A stretch of DNA of 64,000 nt from Ktedonobacter racemifer DSM 44963 (lineage in GTDB: Bacteria; Chloroflexota; Ktedonobacteria; Ktedonobacterales; Ktedonobacteraceae): the NCBI RefSeq assembly GCF_000178855.1, contig NZ_ADVG01000002.1, positions 806,001 to 870,000 on the forward strand. Reading direction: 5' to 3'. Positions 1 to 8,019 of this stretch are shown here, piece after piece. Under the pieces are notes generated by a model, which saw only the letters and a program-made list of their open reading frames with translations, made no database searches and was not told where the DNA came from. A program made the translations under genes and the position numbers. The first letter of the stretch is position 1; every line of letters starts with the position of its first letter.

Positions 1-311
1 AAAACTTCCGAAAGGATCGAATACCTCAAAAGTATAAATTGTCGCGTATAGAAAATCAAGTCATTCTATCAGCATTTTAGCGCTAGTTTGTCAAAAATCC
101 CCATAAAGGGGTATAAGCATGTGAGATGCGGCATTGTTGCGTTTCTCATGCTTATACCTCGCTTAATACTTAGGGCGCGCTCTAAGTCAAGAAGCCAACC
201 AGGACTTTCGGGGAATCACATAGAAAGATCTTCATGTTCTCCGTCTTATATATTGAGAAAGCGAATAAGCAGGTAGTAAACAGCGATACTGAGGATCAGG
301 AGAGAGGACCC
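1..311. other. Spacer at window start
   Basis: No convincing gene is seen in this stretch. It is AT-rich and contains one imperfect hairpin at 110-158. The short open frames across it have no ribosome binding site. The 5' part of the lipoprotein gene's leader is at the end, with an AGGAGAGAGG-like Shine-Dalgarno sequence just before 312. Confidence 0.6.
110..158. repeat. Intergenic inverted repeat
   Basis: The left arm GGTATAAGCATGTGAGA (110-126) pairs with TCTCATGCTTATACC (144-158) with a single bulged T. It lies about 150 bp upstream of the lipoprotein gene. It may be a terminator for a gene left of the window. Confidence 0.6.
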
Positions 312-1229
312 ATGCGCCGAATGTCTCTTTTACGTGTGCAAGGTATGCGTATAATGGCGAGTCTTTCCATGCTCCTCGTCCTCTGCGTCATCACCGCGTG
401 CAGCATGGGTTCCTCATCGTCTTCCGCGCCTCTTCCTCGCAAGGCTCAGGTTGCTATGCCGATTTCCACACCTCCTAAAGATGGCTGGCACTTCTCCTCA
501 CGCCCAACGCCAACTCCCGTGCCACCAACGCCTACAAAGCCTGCTCCTACCACCGTTACTACTACAATGGGCATGCTGCCCCCTGGCTCAGCTCTGCCTG
601 GCGAGGCGGAGTGCGCCGCCCGCGTTCAACGCTCATCCTGGGAGCCACGCCCCCAGAACGCCGACGCCAATCATCGCGTGCCCACAACATCCCAACTGGC
701 CCAGCTTGACCCCAAACAAAACAAATACACCCACCAGATCACCGGCAACTTCACCGGCACTACCGACGAGATCCTGCAATGGGTGGCCTGCAAATGGGGC
801 ATCGATCCCGATATCGTACGCGCCCAGGCAGTAGTAGAATCCTACTGGGTGCAAAGCACCAAGGGCGGCGCTACCACCAATCAGTCTGTCTGTCCGCCTG
901 GCACCTGGGATGGCAAGGCCTGCTATCAATACTGGGGCCTGCTCCAGCTCACCTACCAGTACTGGAAGAGCGCCTGGCCGATGATGCGCGACGATACCGC
1001 CTTTGGCGCCGAGTACGTCTATGGCCTCATTCGCACCTGCTATGATGGCCAGGCCAGCTACACCAACGCTCCCACAGCAGGTTATCCCCCCTATCATGCG
1101 GGCGACATCTGGGGATGTATGGGCTCCTGGTACAGCGGTCAGTGGTATCCCGCTAACGCCCTCGACTACATTAGCTCCGTCAAAAAACACTATACCAACA
1201 AGACCTGGCGCACCTATCAATACTTCTGA
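312..1229 (+). CDS. Secreted lipoprotein with lytic transglycosylase (SLT)-like domain
   Basis: This 305-residue protein probably cleaves or binds peptidoglycan outside the membrane. The N-terminus is a lipoprotein signal: a basic start, a hydrophobic stretch, and a lipobox-like VITAC with the Cys near residue 30. A Pro/Thr-rich linker runs to about residue 95. The C-terminal half (about 155-300) has the SLT-type sequence KWGIDPDIVRAQAVVES, in which the Glu near residue 175 would be the catalytic acid, then a GLLQLTY segment that fits the domain's second conserved block. The ATG at 312 is chosen over an in-frame upstream ATG at 234 because AGGAGAGAGGACCC precedes it and the signal peptide then starts correctly. 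It stands alone. A fragment of unrelated regulator DNA follows. Family assignment is by motif only; activity is inferred. Confidence 0.75.
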   Translation: MRRMSLLRVQGMRIMASLSMLLVLCVITACSMGSSSSSAPLPRKAQVAMPISTPPKDGWHFSSRPTPTPVPPTPTKPAPTTVTTTMGMLPPGSALPGEAECAARVQRSSWEPRPQNADANHRVPTTSQLAQLDPKQNKYTHQITGNFTGTTDEILQWVACKWGIDPDIVRAQAVVESYWVQSTKGGATTNQSVCPPGTWDGKACYQYWGLLQLTYQYWKSAWPMMRDDTAFGAEYVYGLIRTCYDGQASYTNAPTAGYPPYHAGDIWGCMGSWYSGQWYPANALDYISSVKKHYTNKTWRTYQYF

Positions 1230-1267
1230 TAGCGCACACAGGGGTCCAGGGGTAATCCCTGGCGAGG

Positions 1268-1660
1268 TTGAAGGGGTCGTCCTCTCTCCAGAACGACTTC
1301 GCGGATGGGATCTGCTTTGTCTCGCTGGCCATGCTCAGCGATTCCTCTTTCGTCCTGCCCTCTATTGCTCAGGAACTGGGTATTCTGGAACGCCTGCGCG
1401 AGCAGGGTGAATTGGAGCCAGCCCGGCGTGCTCATGCTCTACACTATCTCAAGCTGGCACAGGAGGCCGAGCCTCGCCTCAGGGGCGCGCAACAGCTTGT
1501 ATGGATGAGGCGCCTGACCCACGAGCAGGAGAATATCCGCGCCGCTCTGGGCTGGTTAATTGAGCAGGAAGAGATCGAGCTTATGATAAGCTTCTGTGCC
1601 GCGTTGGGCTGGTTCTGGCACCTGCGCGGCCATTGGAATGAGGGACGCCAGCTCACCTGA
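1268..1660 (+). pseudogene. Remnant of an NB-ARC/TPR-type transcriptional regulator
   Basis: The 130-codon frame joins two pieces normally far apart in large Chloroflexota ATPase regulators. The first, DGICFVSLAMLSDSSFVLP, resembles the segment after the Walker A motif. The second, ELEPARRAHALHYLKLAQEA with HEQENIRAALGWLIEQ, resembles the start of the TPR region. The P-loop, Walker B and most of the protein are missing, so an internal deletion has left a fragment. No ribosome binding site fits the ATG. A strong hairpin follows directly after the stop codon. Confidence 0.65.
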
Positions 1661-1668
1661 TAGATGTC

Positions 1669-1725
1669 AAGATAAGGACGTGGTGGTGGACTGGTGGAGC
1701 CAGTCCACCACCACGTCCTTATCTT
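1669..1725. terminator. Perfect 26-bp hairpin after the regulator remnant
   Basis: Arms at 1669-1694 and 1700-1725 are exact complements around the loop TGGAG. There is no long T-run after it. It sits 9 nt after the stop at 1660, so a terminator or mRNA-end stabiliser is the simplest reading. Confidence 0.7.
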
Positions 1726-1794
1726 GCGTTCTTCCATGTTGCTTTTCTTATTGAATCCTCTATCAGCCAAATTGCCTACTAATACACTTTTATA

Positions 1795-1823
1795 TTGACA
1801 CCCACCTTTTTCACCATTATAGT
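1795..1823 (+). promoter_or_regulatory. Sigma-70-type promoter of the helicase-nuclease gene
   Basis: TTGACA (1795-1800), a 17-bp spacer and TATAGT (1818-1823) form a near-consensus promoter. The predicted start is about 27 nt before the ATG at 1857. Confidence 0.75.
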
Positions 1824-1856
1824 GAGCACACTACATGTCTGCAAGGTGGAAGTGTC

Positions 1857-4736
1857 ATGATTCATCCTCAACTGCATGAGCTCTATCATGGTCGCATGAA
1901 TGAAGAGCAGCAAGCCATCATCTCCCACAGAGAGGGGCCTCTCCTGGTCATCGCTGGTCCGGGCTCCGGTAAAACCCATAGCATTACTCTGCTGGCGATG
2001 AATTTACTCCTCTCGGGAGAGGCCACGCCCTCCCAACTGATCCTCTGCACCTACACCGAGAAGGCCGCTCTCGAGATGCAGGATCGCCTGGCAGGTATCG
2101 CCAAAGCGGTTGACTATCGAACAGACCTCTCACAACTCAAAATTGATACCATCCATGGCCTCTGCAACCGCCTGGTCGAGGAGCATCTCCACCATACCCC
2201 GCTGGGCAACGGCTATGAAATCCTCAATCAGTTCACCCAGCCACTCCTGATCTTTGAGCATCTAACAGAGATCTGTCACGGACAGACACTCCCCTTTTTT
2301 GTGGATCTGTGGGGTAACCACTGGCAGGTCGCCAAACGCCTGGGCGAATACTTCGATAAGGTTACGGAAGAGCTGATCTTCGAGAAGCTCAAGAAGCATG
2401 TCACACAGCTCTCACGCCCTACCAATGAACGCGATAAATTCCTCTACGCCTTGACATATGCCTATAAGAATTACCAGCAGCTTCTCGCAAAGACCAACCG
2501 CGTAGACTTTGCCCACCTGCAGAAATGCGCCTATAACCTGCTACAGAAGCGACCAGAGATCATCCAGGGCCTGCGCTACATTCTTGTCGACGAATATCAG
2601 GATACCAACTACATTCAGGAGCAAATTCTGCTCACGCTCGCACGCGCCACAGAGAGCTACAACCTGGTTGTGGTGGGAGATGAAGACCAGGCACTCTACC
2701 GCTTCCGTGGCGCCACCGTCCGCAATATCCTGGAATTCACCACCAGGAGCGAGTTCGCCAGCGCCTGCGTCCAGCACCATCTGACGACAAACTACCGCTC
2801 CCATCCACAGATCATCGATTTCTATAATCGCTGGATGCGAACACTTGATTGGAGAAATGGCGAGCACGATAGACTCTCGCGCACGGAAAAGATCATTCAG
2901 GCCGATCCACAGGCAACCTTCTCCGACTATCCATCTGTCCTGACACTTCAGGATGCAGACGTTGAGCAAGAGGCAGAGCAACTGGCCGAGCTCATTTACA
3001 CACTTAAAGAGCAAGGGCGCATCTCGGACTATAACCAGGTGGCCTTCCTGCTGTATAGTGTGCGCTCCTACATGAGCGAAACCTATATCGAGGCCTTTCA
3101 CAAACAAGGTATCGCGGTACATTGTCCTCGCGCCAGGCAATACTTCGAGCAGGAAGAGATCCGCTTGATCATTGCCTGCTTCGCCTACCTGCTTGATTAT
3201 GATGGCATGCACCAGGATACTGTTATGGAGTATAGCGCCTTCCCAGGCTACGTCCGTGCCTGCTTGCAACAGCTCCACACTCACCCCGCGCTAGTACAGG
3301 TCCTCCAGCTCCTGAAAGAGGAGGTGGTACACATCATAGAGGCGAGGGAGCAACCAGGCAAACAACTACTCGACTACTTTTACCTCCTGCTCTTTCACCC
3401 CGCATTCTCCGGCTTCCTCGCTAACGAGACGCAGCGCACCAACCTGGTGGCCTTTTCACAGCACCTGGCAACCTTCCACAGATATTATCGCGATACGTCT
3501 CCCGACATGTCAGCGCTTGGACAGGCCCATGCACGCTTCATGCACACCTTTCTCTGCCTGCTCTACGAAAACGAGGCCAATCTACCAGAGAACCCCAACC
3601 TGCTCTTCCCCTCCGACCATGTACAGATGATGACGATTCACCAGGCCAAGGGCCTGGAGTTTCCCGTCGTGATCGTGGGGCGTCTCGACAAGGCCTCTTC
3701 CCTCTCCAGGGATGAGTATAAGAATGAAAATAAACACCTGCAAGGCTTCTATCACCGTAAGCCCTTTGAAGCTGAGGAGAAGATCGCCACCTTCGACTTC
3801 CGCCGCCTCTACTATGTCGCCTTCTCACGCGCCAAACACCTCCTCATCCTTACCGCCAAAAGGCAACCACACGTAGAGTTCGCCACTATCTGGCGTACCG
3901 CCCCTGAGAGCGTCTATGCCCGTGATAGACTACGCCTTATGCCATGTGCAGAGGCAGAACCACACACCGCACTCAAGCCTCGCTATAGCTTTACCGGGCA
4001 CATCCAGCTCTACGCCACCTGTCCGCGCCGCTTCCAGTTCTTCCGCCAGTTTAACTTTGTCCCCCGGCGCGCTCAAGAACCCATCACCGGCCTGGCCGTC
4101 CACCACACCCTTGAGCGCATCCACCGCCTGGCCCTTGAACAACCACACACCAAACTCGATGACAGCAAGCTTATAAGCATCTTTGAGTATACCTTTGCCT
4201 TCCTGGCCGCGAGCAGCCCAGCCTCCATCGAGGCCAGCCAACGAGAACAGGCCCTCCAGCAGGTCCTCAACTACGTTCACGCCAACCAACAGGCGCTCAC
4301 GACTATCGCGGATATCGAGGCCCGGTTTCGCGTGGAGAGAGACCGCTATATACTCACCGGGCAGATCGACCTGCTCATGCAGGGTAGCCAGGGCCTGGAC
4401 ATCATGGACTTTAAGACCAGCAAACGGCCAGAGCAGGATACGGACTACCTGGCATTCTACAGGCAACAGCTCTACCTGTACGCATCCGCCCTCCAGGCGC
4501 GCACCGGGCAGGCCCCCAGGCGCCTCTTCCTCTACTGGACCGCCGAGGAACACAAAAAAGATGCCCTCATGGAGATTCCCTATACCCCTACTCACATCCA
4601 GGAGGCCAATGACTACGTTGAGGAGGTTGTGACTCATATCCAGCGACAAGACTTTGCCATCCAGCAGCTCCCCCACCCCGGCGTCTGTAAAGCCTGCGAC
4701 GTCCGCCACCTCTGCCGGAGAGAGGGGATCGTTTAG
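1857..4736 (+). CDS. UvrD/Rep-type DNA helicase fused to a PD-(D/E)XK (RecB-like) nuclease with Fe-S staple
   Basis: This 959-residue protein would unwind and degrade DNA in repair or recombination. Superfamily I motifs are complete: Walker A AGPGSGKTHS (about 32-41), motif II VDEYQDTN (about 244), motif III GDEDQALYRFRG, motif IV TNYRSHPQ, motif V MTIHQAKGLEFP (about 592) and motif VI YVAFSRAKH (about 653). The last 250 residues hold a RecB/AddB-like nuclease with GQIDLLM and DFKTSK as metal-binding and catalytic motifs. A Cys in YATCPRRFQFF plus a C-terminal CKACDVRHLC provide four cysteines, as in AddB-type iron-sulfur nucleases. Having helicase and nuclease in one chain recalls AddA/RecB, but the Fe-S staple recalls AddB. 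No addA/addB partner is adjacent. The ATG at 1857 follows AAGGTGGAAG. Confidence 0.88.
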   Translation: MIHPQLHELYHGRMNEEQQAIISHREGPLLVIAGPGSGKTHSITLLAMNLLLSGEATPSQLILCTYTEKAALEMQDRLAGIAKAVDYRTDLSQLKIDTIHGLCNRLVEEHLHHTPLGNGYEILNQFTQPLLIFEHLTEICHGQTLPFFVDLWGNHWQVAKRLGEYFDKVTEELIFEKLKKHVTQLSRPTNERDKFLYALTYAYKNYQQLLAKTNRVDFAHLQKCAYNLLQKRPEIIQGLRYILVDEYQDTNYIQEQILLTLARATESYNLVVVGDEDQALYRFRGATVRNILEFTTRSEFASACVQHHLTTNYRSHPQIIDFYNRWMRTLDWRNGEHDRLSRTEKIIQADPQATFSDYPSVLTLQDADVEQEAEQLAELIYTLKEQGRISDYNQVAFLLYSVRSYMSETYIEAFHKQGIAVHCPRARQYFEQEEIRLIIACFAYLLDYDGMHQDTVMEYSAFPGYVRACLQQLHTHPALVQVLQLLKEEVVHIIEAREQPGKQLLDYFYLLLFHPAFSGFLANETQRTNLVAFSQHLATFHRYYRDTSPDMSALGQAHARFMHTFLCLLYENEANLPENPNLLFPSDHVQMMTIHQAKGLEFPVVIVGRLDKASSLSRDEYKNENKHLQGFYHRKPFEAEEKIATFDFRRLYYVAFSRAKHLLILTAKRQPHVEFATIWRTAPESVYARDRLRLMPCAEAEPHTALKPRYSFTGHIQLYATCPRRFQFFRQFNFVPRRAQEPITGLAVHHTLERIHRLALEQPHTKLDDSKLISIFEYTFAFLAASSPASIEASQREQALQQVLNYVHANQQALTTIADIEARFRVERDRYILTGQIDLLMQGSQGLDIMDFKTSKRPEQDTDYLAFYRQQLYLYASALQARTGQAPRRLFLYWTAEEHKKDALMEIPYTPTHIQEANDYVEEVVTHIQRQDFAIQQLPHPGVCKACDVRHLCRREGIV

Positions 4737-4760
4737 AGCAATTCTCCCTCTTTCCAATTA

Positions 4761-4800
4761 AGGAGGGCATCCCCTTTGTAGCGAAAGGGGATGCCCTCCT
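4761..4800. terminator. Hairpin terminator between convergent genes
   Basis: A 17-bp perfect stem (4761-4777 with 4784-4800, loop GTAGCG) lies 24 nt after the helicase stop codon and 66 nt from the end of the convergent lipoprotein gene. It could serve both strands. Confidence 0.75.
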
Positions 4801-4866
4801 CTTCTTCCTGTAACAGAGCTTTGGCGTAGCACATGCCACAGGAAATCCTATGCCGTTGCTTGTTGG

Positions 4867-5469
4867 CTATGCATTTTGTAGGTTTTTATCGAAATCGTCC
4901 TGGGAGCCAGAGAAAGGTACTCCATCGTTGCTCGTTGGCCTGACAGCCCCATTCTGGACTTTAAAACGCCCGGTTGGTCCGCCAATGACATAATAGAAAC
5001 CCGGTTTGTATTCTTTGAGAAAGAGTATGTACTGCTCACCAACCTGAAAGAGAGGGTCATCACTGGCTTCATAGTGTGTGTTATTGACGACGCCCCCCGT
5101 CTGGTGGATCGTAATCCTGGTCGCGCCCCCGACCACAGCATTTTTTGTGAGGCTTTTGGCTGGATCATGCGCGATATGCGACACAGTAAATTCAAAGTTG
5201 GTGTAGGGAATACCTGCGCTATCAACCTCCTGATTAATGATACGAGTTATGGTCCCATGAACCGCGACGCCGGCATCCTGTTTGAGATCTTTGAGCGTGT
5301 GATAGTTTTTGCTCCAACTCATATCCAGATGGACTGTCTGGGGCGTAGTGTTAGAGGATGTCGTGGTTGCCGACGTTTGATCTGACGCCGATCCGCAGCC
5401 TCCCAGGGCGAGGAGCGAGAACAGCGCACAGACCGCGAGCAAACACAGGGAAGAGAGGCTTCTTTTCAT
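4867..5469 (-). CDS. Predicted lipoprotein, unknown function
   Basis: This 200-residue exported protein has a clear lipoprotein signal: MKRSLSSLCLLAVCALF, then LALGGC as lipobox, then a Ser/Thr-rich linker. The mature domain (about 45-195) is rich in beta-strand-like alternation and contains VDSAGIPYTNFEFTVSHIA and GEQYILFLKEY. The latter resembles a phrase seen in small secreted domains where an extracytoplasmic protein carries a beta-barrel, but I do not recognise a named family with certainty. The ATG at 5469 is preceded by AAAGGAAAGACGTTA; an in-frame GTG at 5487 is possible but less well placed. It is directly downstream of, and probably co-transcribed with, the metalloprotease gene (22-nt gap). 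Confidence 0.7.
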   Translation of the reverse strand: MKRSLSSLCLLAVCALFSLLALGGCGSASDQTSATTTSSNTTPQTVHLDMSWSKNYHTLKDLKQDAGVAVHGTITRIINQEVDSAGIPYTNFEFTVSHIAHDPAKSLTKNAVVGGATRITIHQTGGVVNNTHYEASDDPLFQVGEQYILFLKEYKPGFYYVIGGPTGRFKVQNGAVRPTSNDGVPFSGSQDDFDKNLQNA

Positions 5470-5491
5470 TAACGTCTTTCCTTTCACGCGC

Positions 5492-6085
5492 CTAATAGAG
5501 GGCGTTTATGCCATTGACATCATCTGTTTGAGGGGTCGTCAGTCCACAGCGTGAAGAGGTATATGGGTTCATGATGACGCACCCGTTAGTGTGAGCCAAC
5601 CCTAGTGCATGCCCCAGTTCGTGCACAGCAACTCCTTGAATAGTGCCGGAGCTGTAATTCATGGTGTAGTAAAAATTGATCAAAATATGAGCGTATGTAA
5701 AGTACTCATGACCACTCGATGTACTCCAGGCATAATTGGTAATCCCATCCCAACCAACAGAAGAATTGTATGTATCATTCAGCGTCAAACTACCAGATTT
5801 CTCATAGAGGAGAACATTGGCCGGGCTACCATTCCAGGCTTTCACAGCATTGTGCAGGGGGGTCTGATCAACTATGTACAGAGTACCGTTAAAGTACACG
5901 TTCACCTGCGCACAACAACCACTCGCTGGCTGTCCATGCCATTTAGGACCTTCGAGATGATAGGCAAAAGCTGGTGAGGTGGCAAATATCATGAGCATAA
6001 GCGTGAAAGCCACGATAAGCATCGCTTTACCAATCCGCCTGCTCACATAGGGGAAGAACGGAATACGTGTAGGCATGTACGGCAT
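5492..6085 (-). CDS. Secreted matrixin-type zinc metalloprotease
   Basis: The 197-residue protein has a signal peptide (hydrophobic run AMLIVAFTLMLMIFATSPAFA, split here as AMLIVAFTLM and LMIFATSPAFA). The catalytic zinc motif is VHELGHALGLAHT, matching HExxHxxGxxH, followed by VIMNPY as the Met-turn. These features place it with matrixin/astacin-like metzincins, which cleave extracellular proteins. There is no obvious propeptide Cys switch, so it may be made as an active short form. The start at 6085 is chosen because AAAAGGAGCGTAC precedes it; the longer frame to 6154 lacks a binding site. It heads an apparent two-gene unit with the downstream lipoprotein, which may be a partner or inhibitor, though that is only a guess from adjacency. 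Confidence 0.82.
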   Translation of the reverse strand: MPYMPTRIPFFPYVSRRIGKAMLIVAFTLMLMIFATSPAFAYHLEGPKWHGQPASGCCAQVNVYFNGTLYIVDQTPLHNAVKAWNGSPANVLLYEKSGSLTLNDTYNSSVGWDGITNYAWSTSSGHEYFTYAHILINFYYTMNYSSGTIQGVAVHELGHALGLAHTNGCVIMNPYTSSRCGLTTPQTDDVNGINALY

Positions 6086-6524
6086 GTACGCTCCTTTTCG
6101 TGCTACTGCGCAAAAACAAAAAAACAATAGATTTACATGTACATATCTTTGCACCAGAAATATTCTACAAGCTAAAGCATAAAAAGATAATATCGCGTAG
6201 TTATCTTCTTGCCGTCATTTTCCAGAAAGATAGCCTCTTTTTGCAGATAATTTATGCATATAGCAACGCATACATTCGCCTAAAATGACTATATAAGCCC
6301 TTATTTTTGCCCTGACAATAGAATGTTTTGTATACTACCCTAAAAGTAAACTGAACATGACTTATCGTTTCACACCTGTAGCACCTCGAAAGAGGGTCAC
6401 AAACGGGGAGGGGTCAATGATTATCTATTCTCGTAAAAAAGAGCCAGGATTTTCCAATTCTCTTCTGACTCGTGCCTCGGGGTAAAGGGGTGTTAAAAAC
6501 ATTTGTAAGGAATCATGCCAGATG
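6086..6524. other. AT-rich spacer and probable left end of the tnpB element
   Basis: No gene is seen. The first 230 bases are AT-rich and serve as the upstream region of the protease gene. The remainder probably includes the left end of the tnpB insertion element that starts transcription at 6525. I cannot place its exact terminus. Confidence 0.4.
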
Positions 6525-6553
6525 TTGACAAATGGGGACATCTCTGGTAGAGT
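6525..6553 (+). promoter_or_regulatory. Promoter of tnpB at 6643
   Basis: TTGACA (6525-6530), 17 bp, then TAGAGT (6548-6553). It lies 90 nt upstream of the tnpB start. Confidence 0.55.
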
Positions 6554-6642
6554 TCTGCTGGAAATGACGTTCTTCTATACATGAACAAGCTATATACTCA
6601 TCAGCTCGAAGTACAGATTGTTGGAAAGGGAGAGGCCACGAG

Positions 6643-7878
6643 ATGCAGTTGGTCGAACGACATCTTATTCGTCTCCATGATGCACGCTTTGCTGTCATTG
6701 ACCAGGCGGCCTTTGCCTCCAAAAACCTGTACAACCAGGCCAATTACCACGTCCGGCAAGCCTTCATTCACGAGGGGACCTACCTACCCTACGCTGCCAT
6801 CTTTCATCGCTTGAAACAGCATGAAGCCTATCAAGCCCTCCCTCGAAAAGTCGGTAATGCCATCCTCATTCAGCTTCACCACAATTGGGTCAGCTTTTTT
6901 GAAGCCATGGAGGCCTATCGCGAAGACCCCTCTCCGTTTACTGGCCGCCCCAAGATCCCTGGCTATCAAGACAAGGCCAAAGGCCGCTTCATGCTCATCT
7001 ACGAGAAAAAAGCTCTGGGCAAGAGAGCATTCAAGCGCACGGGCAAGCTGGTCCCATCAGGATTGCCCATCGAAATTACGACTCAGATCACCTGGGAGGC
7101 CATGAGGCAGGTTCGCATCGTTCCACGCGCCGATGGCTACATGGTCGAGGTCGTCTATGAGCAGGAGATCCAACCGGCTGCGGTCAACCCGCAACTTCGA
7201 GCAGCCGTGGATGTGGGCGTCAATGTGCTCGCTGCTCTCACCAGCGACAAACCCGGCTTTGTTCCTCGTCTGGTGAGTGGCAAACCCCTCAAAAGCCTGA
7301 ATCAGTCCTACAATAAACGCCGCGTCAAGCAGCAGCAACGCCTCGCGCATGAGAACCGATACACCTCACGTTATCTCGATCGTGTGACGACGAAGCGCAA
7401 TCGCCGTGTGGATGCGTATCTGCACACGGCCAGCCGTCGGATCATTGATCTGTTGGTGAGGGAAGGTATCGGAACGCTGGTGATTGGCAAGAATCCCTTG
7501 TGGAAACAGGACGTGAACCTGGGGCGCAGGAATAACCAGCAGTTTGTGCAGATCCCTCATGCACGTTTCATTGAGCAGTTAACCTACAAAGCGCACCTGG
7601 TTGGGATCAGGGTCATCCTTCAAGAAGAAAGCTACACCAGCAAGGACAGTTTTCTGGACGACGACCCCATCCCAACCTATGAGGCCAACGCTGCTGAGAA
7701 GCCGGTGTTTTCAGGCAAGCGTGTGGCTCGCAGTTGGTATCGCGCCAGGGATGGACGCCTGATTCACGCCGATATCAACGGCAGCTACAACATCTTACGC
7801 AAAAGTAGCTCCGACCCTTTGCAAGTGGGGCGAGGAGTAGTGGGAGCCGCAGTTCTCCCTAGACGGCTGGCCGTCTGA
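6643..7878 (+). CDS. tnpB: TnpB-family RNA-guided nuclease with rearranged RuvC-II and no zinc finger
   Basis: This 411-residue OrfB/TnpB protein belongs to IS200/IS605-type elements, where TnpB cuts DNA under guidance of an RNA made from the element's right end. RuvC-I is present as AVDVGVNVLAAL (Asp about residue 190) and RuvC-III as HADINGSYNIL (Asp about 377). The usual RuvC-II Glu is missing: the expected V(I)xEDL reads LVIGKNPLWKQ. An EESYTSK motif about 45 residues later supplies Glu where canonical TnpB has a Pro (DPRxTS). No CxxC zinc-finger pairs are present in the RuvC-III insert. The start follows GGAAAGGGAGAGG. No Y1 transposase is nearby, so mobility would depend on one elsewhere. 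Confidence 0.88.
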   Translation: MQLVERHLIRLHDARFAVIDQAAFASKNLYNQANYHVRQAFIHEGTYLPYAAIFHRLKQHEAYQALPRKVGNAILIQLHHNWVSFFEAMEAYREDPSPFTGRPKIPGYQDKAKGRFMLIYEKKALGKRAFKRTGKLVPSGLPIEITTQITWEAMRQVRIVPRADGYMVEVVYEQEIQPAAVNPQLRAAVDVGVNVLAALTSDKPGFVPRLVSGKPLKSLNQSYNKRRVKQQQRLAHENRYTSRYLDRVTTKRNRRVDAYLHTASRRIIDLLVREGIGTLVIGKNPLWKQDVNLGRRNNQQFVQIPHARFIEQLTYKAHLVGIRVILQEESYTSKDSFLDDDPIPTYEANAAEKPVFSGKRVARSWYRARDGRLIHADINGSYNILRKSSSDPLQVGRGVVGAAVLPRRLAV

Positions 7879-7935
7879 ACGGATGACCAATAGGCATATT
7901 TGTCATCATTTTAAGATACTGTAAGTGGCCTCTGC
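7850..7935 (+). ncRNA. Possible guide-RNA (omega/reRNA) and right-end region of the tnpB element
   Basis: In IS605-like elements the guide RNA overlaps the tnpB 3' end. Here AGACGGC-TG-GCCGTCT forms a small hairpin right at the stop codon. The real extent and the right terminus cannot be fixed by eye. Confidence 0.3.
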
Positions 7936-8019
7936 ATGCTGCTGAGAATTAGAAAGCCCCGCGAAAAAACATTTTCTGTCGGAGAAAGGATTCAGAAGAT
8001 AGATAAGAGGAGCAATTCG

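Noticed and set aside
633..1220. 195-residue minus-strand frame opposite the lipoprotein gene
   Set aside because: It is antisense to a gene with a signal peptide and SLT-like motifs, has no ribosome binding site, and its composition is that of a frame shadow.
3930..4757. 275-residue minus-strand frame opposite the helicase-nuclease
   Set aside because: It mirrors the nuclease domain in the antisense frame and has no recognisable motif or start signal.
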